A DNA stretch of 64,000 nucleotides from Phorcus lineatus (Eukaryota; Mollusca; Gastropoda; Trochida; Trochidae), in contig OV121093.1 in NCBI GenBank assembly GCA_921293015.1, forward strand, positions 23,880,622 through 23,944,621. Reading direction: 5' to 3'. Numbering within the stretch: position 1 is the stretch's first letter; each line of letters begins with the position of its first letter. Under the pieces are notes generated by a model, which was not told the DNA's origin, did not search any database, and saw only the letters and a program-made list of their open reading frames with translations. Both the position numbers and the translations under genes were made by a program. Shown here one piece after another: positions 26,171 through 35,100 of the stretch.

Positions 26171-29100
26171 TGAGTGTGTTGTAGACAGCGGAATACTGTG
26201 TGTGTGTTGTAGACATGTAGCGGAATACTGTGTGTGTTTTGTAGACATGTAGCGGAAAACTCTCTGTGTGTGTGAGTGTGTGTTGTAGACATGTAGCGGA
26301 ATACTCTGTGTGTGTTGTAGACATGTAGCGGAATACTCTGTGTGTGTTGTAAACATGTAGCGGAATACTCTCTGTGTGTGTTATAGACTTGTAGCGGTTC
26401 TGCGTGTCTACAGAAGGAGCTAGAACCGTGTCAATGCTCCCCTTCTATATCCGGGGACTGGCGGGACGTCAAGCTATGCTCAATCTGCTGTCTCGTCGAC
26501 GGGAAGTGCAAGTGAGGCCAAACATTAAGATATTTTCTTTTAAAAGAACAATGTTCCTCGCTATATCATAGATTATCAGGCCCAAGATAGATGAAAATTT
26601 ATATGCTCAGAATCAGCTGTATTCTTCTTCTTTTTTTAAAATTTTCCATATTTTGTAATACAAGCAAAATAACATTGTATAAGGAAACTAGATAAATATA
26701 AACATATACACAAATCCACATTTGGCTCCTTCAATTCATTGTGCTAACAAAAACAAGACTATCTACTAAGTGATAAATGTAAAGTTGACCAATATCGAAA
26801 AAACATTTCTTCTGTGGCTGTTGACAAAAACAAATCTTAATAAATCGTAATAACGTACACTTGCCGTTTTAATGAATTTCAAATTTGGTGTAAAACCATC
26901 AATGCTGCATCTGTATATACACTGTTTGACTAATAAAATGATTGCATTTATAAGATTATTGTTTTACCCTTCATTATTGTTTACCCATCTTAACTTTGTT
27001 GAATGAAGAATAACATTCGTTGTGTGCTTTGCTTTAAAAGTTTAAAAATGATTATCGTCAGTTTGTGTTCCTTTTCTGAATGTGTCGGAGCAGCAAAAGC
27101 AGTCTTCAATGTACCTGACCGTCCGTGACCCTTGAACCCTTTATTAAGTCTGGTAGAAACTTCCGACTTAAGGTTCTAATAACTTATAGATTGATTTTAG
27201 GTCAAATCAGTTTTGGTGCGCTCAGTTTAGATACAATTATTGTAGAGAACAACCATGTTCTGGTTTTGAGTCAAGGTGTATCAACCTGGAATCAAGCAAA
27301 TGCTTATAGAGCTGTACAAACTTATGGCTATGGTAACGTTTTGTTTTATTGTTTATACAAACTACATTTTAAAAACAGTTAACAACATACACACAAACCT
27401 TAACACGATGTACTAAATGAGTTTATATTCGCTGCAGGCCTTCCAACGAAATAGCGGGGCTCCCTAATGGCAGCAAGCCTGCAGGTTCACCGTGTAACGA
27501 CTTCATGGGCTACTGTGACGTCTTCTACAGGTGTCGCGAGGTAGATCATTATAATGGGTAGACTATGTGTTCGCTCTTTATCTCAAGGACGGTACATTAG
27601 AGTAAACCACAAGATAGGACGTGTACTCTCATAGCCCATTGTAGCAGACAGGTTAATTAGGTGTCCTCCCCTACCCCAGTGTATTGGATAAGGTCAGTGT
27701 AGTGGACTGGGTAGGTGTGCTCCCATACCCCAGTGTAGTGGATAGGGTCAGTGTAGTGGGCAGGGTAGGTGTCCTCCCATACCCCAGTGCAGCGAATAAG
27801 AATGTGTCCTCCCATACTCCCGTTTAGTTGACAGGACATGTGTCCTATTGTACCCCAGTGTCATGGATAGGGTAGGTGTCCTCCCATACACCAGTGTAGT
27901 GGACAGGGTAGGTGTCCTCCCATACCCCATTGTAGTTGACAGGGTAGGTGTCCTCCAATACCCAAGTGTAATGGACAGGGTAGGTGTCCTCCAATACCCC
28001 AGTGTAATGGACAGGGTAGGTGTCCTCCCATACCCCATTGTGGTGGACAGGGTAGGTGTCCTCCAATACCCAAGTGTAATGGGCAGGGTAGGTGTCCTCC
28101 AATACCCCAGTGTAGTGGACAGGGTAGGTGTCCTCCAATACCCCAGTGTAGTGGACAGGGTAGGTGTCCTCCAATACACCAGTGTAGTGGACAGGGTAGG
28201 TGTCCTCCAATACCCAAGTGTAGTGGATAACGTCAGTGTAGCTCACAGGTTAGGTGTCCACCAATACTCCAGTGTAGTGGATAGGGAAGGTGTCCTCCCA
28301 TACTCCCGTGTAGTGGACAGGACAGGTGTTCTACTATACCCCAGTGTCATGGATAGGGTAGGTGTCCTACCATACCACTTCTTGATTTTTATATGGTTTA
28401 ATCTAAGTTGGATTTTGTTCCTTTAATCGTTAAAATCGACAATCAAAAGCAGTCAGACATTAACTTGAACTCCGATCACCTAGCCTCATTGTGTACACGA
28501 CAGTAAGTGTTGCATTTGAGTCTTCTTAACGCATGACATAAAGCATTTCTACCTCCTGCAGGTTGACCCGAGTGGCACGTTCAGGACGCTGAAGAAACTA
28601 CTGTCTCAGCAGAGTCTGGAGAGCATCAAAATGTGGATCACAGGGCACTGGTATGTGCTGGTGATATCCGTAATAGGCTTCGTCATACTAATGGTGAGTG
28701 TTGACTAGTGTATCATCTTCTTCACCATACTTATGGTGAGTGTTGACTAGTGTATCGGCTATTTGATCATACTCATGGTGAGTGGTGACTAGTGTATCAT
28801 AAGATAAGATAAGATAATACTTTATTATCCCGGAGGAAATTTGTTTTACATCAAAACGGCCTCGTACATAGATGGCTCACATTGTCCAACTATAAACAAA
28901 ACATCATGTAAAGAATATGACACATCAATAACAGCAACATATAACTTACAGTAGGATATAGATATTCAAAGAATAACAGGCTGAATAGTATTAATACTTA
29001 GTACTAGAAATTTCTAAACATTTATTCATTTCACAAATACTTGCTGGTATGAAGGAATGACGGGCTCTGTTCGTTTTTAACGAAGGTAGCCGAAAGCGAC

Positions 29101-32100
29101 GTCCAGAAGGAAGCAGTTCGAAATGATGTGATAGTATATGGGAGCTACCATTTCTTATCTTTGTACCTTTCTTTACTAGCTGGCGCTCATAGATAAAAGA
29201 AATGTTTTCGAATGGCATTCCGGTGATTTTTCTTGCGGTATTAACAATTTTGAAAATTTTGTTTTTGTTGCGAGCAGACAAACCTCCAAACCAACTTAAA
29301 AAATTATAAGTCAGCACACTTTGTATGAAAGTTTGTGTCAAGATAGATGTATCAATTGAAAATTTTCTTAAGCAGCGAAGAAAATAGAGCCGCTGTTGAC
29401 CTTTTTTTATAGATGTAATCAACGTGTTTTGAGAAAGAAAGATTTGAATCTAAAATAGTACCAAGATATTTATAATGATTAACTCTTTCAATTTCTTCAT
29501 TGTCAATTCTAATAGGTTTAAGGGGTTCCTTTTTACGCCGAAAGTCAACAATCATTTCCTTAGTTTTCTTTACATTCAGAAACAGAAAGTTATCTCTACA
29601 CCATGATAGAAAAAGTTCAATGCCTTGACGATAATTATGTTCTGAATCAGAAATGAGACCAGTAAGAGCAGCATCATCTGCAAACTTCACAGTAAATACA
29701 TTATCAAATGACGATTGACAATCATTGGTGTACAAAATGAAAAGTAAAGGCGACAAAACAAAGCCTTGTGGAGCTCCTGTAGAGGTTGATGTAATAGAAG
29801 ATTGGCATCCATTAGCATTTACATATTGTGTGCGATTAACCATAAATTCTTTAACCCATCTAGATTAAACAATTTATTCATTAAGAGGTGAGGTTGAATG
29901 GTATTGAACACTGAAGAGAAATCAATAAAGAGAATCCTTACATAATTAGTACATGTTTCTAGGTGAGAGAACACATTTTGAAGGAGGGTAATAGTTGCAT
30001 CCTCAGTGCCTCGCCTTGGTCTGTATGCAAACTGGAGAGGGTCAAGCAAATGACTGACATTATCTAATAAAAGCCTTTTCATAACCCGTTCAAAACACTT
30101 CATTACTATGGAGGTCAAAGCAACTGGGCGGTAGTCATTATTTTCGACAGGATGTGTTCTCTTCGGAACAGGAATAATATTAGATGTTTTCCAAAGATTA
30201 GGGATGGTAGCTGAGCTCACTGACCATTGGAATATTTTTTTTAAAATGGCGCAAAGTTGCTCTCCACATTCTTTCAAAACAATACCTGGCAATCTATCAG
30301 GACCACAAGATTTATGAACATTGAGTTGTTTAAATGACATCAAAACATCACTTTTTGTTATTGTTAATTCATCAGAAGGGGGAAGTGATGTGTACATCTT
30401 ATCAATTTAATTGGAAAAATCATGCGAGTCAAACCTCGAATAAAACAAATTCAATTCATTTACAAAAGTCTGGTTATCTTGAACTGCTATACATGACTGC
30501 TTTTTATTTATGCCTATAATGGATTTAAGTCCTTGCCATGCATTCTTCAAATTGTTTGTAGTAAACTGTTTCTCTATCTTTTCTTTGTAATTCTGTTTAC
30601 ATTTCGCTGTTTGGCACGCAATGTCCCTTTGAATTTCTTCAACTTTAAACATATCACCTGAACAAAATGCTCTTTTCTTGTCGTTCAATAAAGACTTGAA
30701 TTCCTTTGTCACCCAAGGTTTATTATTTGGGTAAACCTTGATTGTTCTATTTGGAATGACATTATCAACACAGAAATTAATATAATCAGTCACTGAATTT
30801 GTCAAATCGTCAAGATAATCCGATGCTTTTTCAAAAATGTCCCAATTTGTGCAATCAAAACACACTCTGAGTTGTTCGACAGAATCTTTTGTCCAAGCTT
30901 TGATTTGTTTCATAATTGGTTTTTCCGACTTCAGTTTCTGCTTATACGATGGAAGTAGATGAATGGCATTATGGTCCGAGGTTCCAATCGGCGGCTTTGC
31001 GTAGGACTTACAAGCGTCGGGAATATTGCCGTAGCACATATCCAAAGTCTTGTCTCGCCTGGATGGACATGTCACGTATTGGAAATAGTGTGGAAAAACA
31101 TTCTTTAGAGAACACTGATTAAAGTCACCCATAATGAAGTTTGGGGCATCCGGGGAAAGAGCTCCCAGTTTGTCTGTGGTCGTGCGGATTGATTCAGCGG
31201 CCGTGATTGAATTTGCATTTAGCGGAATATACACAACAGTTATAAAGATCTGTCCAAATTCTCGCGGTAAATAAAATGGCCTAAATGAAACTGATAATAT
31301 TTCAACATCCTTTGAACAAAACGTTTCACGTACAACGAAGTTTTTACACCATTTTTCATGTATTTACATACACAATCCCCCACCCGTTACCTTTTCCGTA
31401 ATACACAAGTCTCTATCCATGCGAATCGGTTGTCCAAATCCGGAGAGAGTAAGTGATCCTGTGTTCACGCTGTCATTGAGCCATGTTTCCGTAAAGCACA
31501 GAACACAACTTTCCCGGTATTCATACATGAATTTTACGCACGCTTCAAGGTCCGTCAGCTGTTTCCTCAAGGAACGCACATTCGCAAGCATCATACTTGG
31601 TAGTGGTGGTTTGTTCTTTCTCTCCCTCACCTTCCTTCTCAAGCCTCCTCTTTTCCCCCTCTTCCGTTTCTTAAAAGACCCGCTTTCTTTCCGACACTCC
31701 TCAGGGACATCAATCACAGAGTTTTCGGCCAGTGAAAAGTTACGTAACTCCAGAAGTTGAAGGCGGCCATAATGGATAACCGTAACGTCACCATGGCTAC
31801 CAGAGTAAACAATGCCAAACTGTCCGGCGATGATCAGCAGCACTATCAAGCCGTATTACACTCTTAAAAGACGTAACCGGTCCATTGCACTCTTCAAAAA
31901 TTGAAGAAAATACTCTTGCACAAATCCTGTACAACTTTTAAACTATAGGGAAACACATAAAAGTCATAAAATTGTATAATGCGAGAGAGCCGTTTTGATG
32001 CGTGTCGCCACGGAGCAGCGCCACCTATATCATACTTATGGTGAGTGGTGACTAGTTTATCATCTACTTCATCATACTTATGGTGAGTGGTGACTAGTGT

Positions 32101-35100
32101 ATCATCTTCTTCATCACACTAATGGTGAGTGGTGACTAGTGTATCGGCTACTTGATCATACTTATGGTGAGTGGTGACTAGTGTATCATCTTCTTCATCA
32201 TACTTATGGTGAGTGGTGACTAGTGTATCATCTTCTTCATCATACTTATGGTGAGTGGTGACTAGTGTATCATCTTCTTCATCATACTTATGGTGAGTGG
32301 TGACTAGTGTATCATCTTCTTCATCATACTTATGGTGAGTGGTGACTAGTGTATCATCTTCTTCATCATACTTATGGTGAGTGGTGACTAGTGTATCGGC
32401 TACTTGATCATACTAATGGTGAGTGTATAGTGTATCATCTTCTTCGTTATACTTATGGTGAGTGGTGACTAGTGTATCGGCTACTTGATCATACTAATGG
32501 TGAGTGTATAGTGTATCATCTTCTTCGTTATACTTATGGTGAGTGGTGACTAGTGTATCATCATCTTCTTCATCATACTTATACTTATACATATACTGAC
32601 ATAATGACAGTTTTATACGGCAAGGGTAATCTGACTATCCTTGAAAACAGCAATATGCTTGAATCATTACACCATTTTATCTTGATTTTCTTGACATTCT
32701 GCAATTATCTATAACTATTCACTTTACTTGTTTCGTGCGGAGGCTGCAGTAAACTTCAATACTAGGCATATACCAGGCAATTTTAAATCTTATTACGTAA
32801 GTACATGTAAAAATTACACATTGTTTCTTAGCTTTTGAAGTTTCACATTTTCTTCTGCTTGTTTCCAGCTTTATGTATTATGTAAAAGAGCGGCGTCCAA
32901 ATAAGCTATTATAGCTTGTTCGCCAATTTTTCTTTCATTTTTGGAAATAAAAATATGTTTAAATCAAAAGAAGTCATGAAGTTGTGGAATACTACTGGAT
33001 ATTCGTTATGGCAATTCTCTTTTGTTTGCTGGTATCATGAATAGATCAATAGAATGTTGCTTGTGTTTAACTATTGTTTGACCTTGACATCCATGTCAAA
33101 ACTTTGACTCCCTGTCTTGCTGGGCGCCTTCTCTATTTGAGCATGAACATACATACATACTTCATGTCTCTTATCATCCCTGTCTATTAGTCCCTTCCCT
33201 TCCTCATATTGTTTGAAGACATTCGCTTTGCCTTCGGTGGCTGCTACTTCAGCTTCCATGTCCTCTTCCTTCAAATATTTCAAATGAATTTCTTCTTCCT
33301 CTAATTTCTGTTTTCCTTCAAGATTGATTAGGAGGTCAGAAACTTGACTTTTCCAGCTTCTGCTCTCATTTGCTCGGTACAAGCAGCGGATTGTATAGGC
33401 GACGAGTTACTTCTAAGCAAACTTACAGAGTATGGTAGTTTGTGTCACGTGAGACAAAGCTTCTCTGACATGACAAGTCATTAAACTGACATGTTACTGG
33501 TTTATACTTCTAAAGAAATTCTTTAAGAATGATATCTTGACATCGAGGTTATCATAATTTCTTCTGTTTCTGCATCTGCATCTGCATCTCGACATAAAGG
33601 TAATACTAATTTCTGCTGTGTCTGCATCTGCAATTGGACATCGAGGTAATGAGAAGCATTGGAAAATCGATTAAACCTTATTATATTTCTTAAATCATAA
33701 TAAAAGAGAATAGCAGTTAGGGAGTAACTAATACCTTGATTCATCTACACACTCTTTTATCTTTGCTCTCTTAGGCTTTTTGAAGTTCTCTTTGTAAGTA
33801 CTAAATGCATCCAAAAAAACAACTAAATATGCCTTAAATTTGAAGAAATAATTTCTCATCAAGATCCGATTTTGATTTTTTGACTCGCTCTCAATGTCCA
33901 TTCCTAATCAACATTAAACAAATCCTTGTAACTATGCAATGAAATCGCAAGAATATTAGGTTTCGATTTTCTTGTCCCTGATGGCTGTGTGCAAAGTCAA
34001 TTGTTAGTAAAGGCAGCTCAATCATACACTTTCACACAGACCATTTTATTTTCTGCTTACATTTTGCCTTTCAATTGTGAACTTCGGATCGTTTGAATCC
34101 TCAACATCACATCAATATGATTCGATTTTCCATTTCAAAAAGCTTTCAAAATTGGTATGCCTTTTATTTGCAACATTGCAATGCACTAATTTTTGGGGTA
34201 GGACAATGTTTTTTACACATCTTGGTCTCAAACCTACAAAAAAGTCATTTTAAAAGTTTTAGATTTCAAGCATGATCGGTGTCAGCAGAAAAAAAACGAA
34301 AGAAATTTTAATGGTGGCTATCCTGCCTAGCCCATATTTTAAGGACGGTTAAGACCTCGTCTAGAAACTTTAAACATCATAGATGAAAGATGTCATTCCG
34401 AATATGAGTTATGTTATGTTTACATCACTTCTGCCAAGCCCATATTGTTTGATATCGATTTGAATGATATTAACATCTGGGGATCCAACCATTTGAGTTG
34501 TCCCAATACCGTTTTGTCCATTTTTCTAACTGGACCAAAAATTAAAAACGAATGAACAACAAACGTGAGACAATCACCAATAACAGGACCTGCAAAGAGC
34601 TTTCTCGTTTTTTAGTGAGATCGTGTCTACCTTAGCCTTGTGTATCATGGGTGTTTCAGTTGGTAATTGGAGGGTCAAAATTGGAATACATTCGCCAAAG
34701 ATTGAAAAACGGGTTTTGAGGGTCTGCGTGATAACGGTATCGCCGGGTATCAAGACGGGCGTGGGATTCACAATGTACTCGTTTATGCTTATATGCTTCA
34801 TAGGGTGACGTTGAACGTTACAAACCAAGACCGAAGATCTGGCGGTCGTTATTATGCAAGTGGTTACAGTAAGAACGGGGTAAAATAAGCATTACCAGCA
34901 AAACATAAAGCTTGTTGATGTAAAACGGTTTGGAAGTGAACAAGCACAGTGTAACCTGATTAGAATGGGTGCGACTGCACGGACTTTGAAAACAAGTACA
35001 AATGACATTTATCTACCGGCTATGAACCTTTTGATTTAGGAATTTAGACTAACAACACAGTCATGTCGATGTAATCTAATCCTTATCTCAACATATGAGG

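Noticed and set aside
27748-28426. Open frames on both strands over the 36-bp array
   Set aside because: They result from a 12-codon repeat unit without stops; there is no protein family or splice context.
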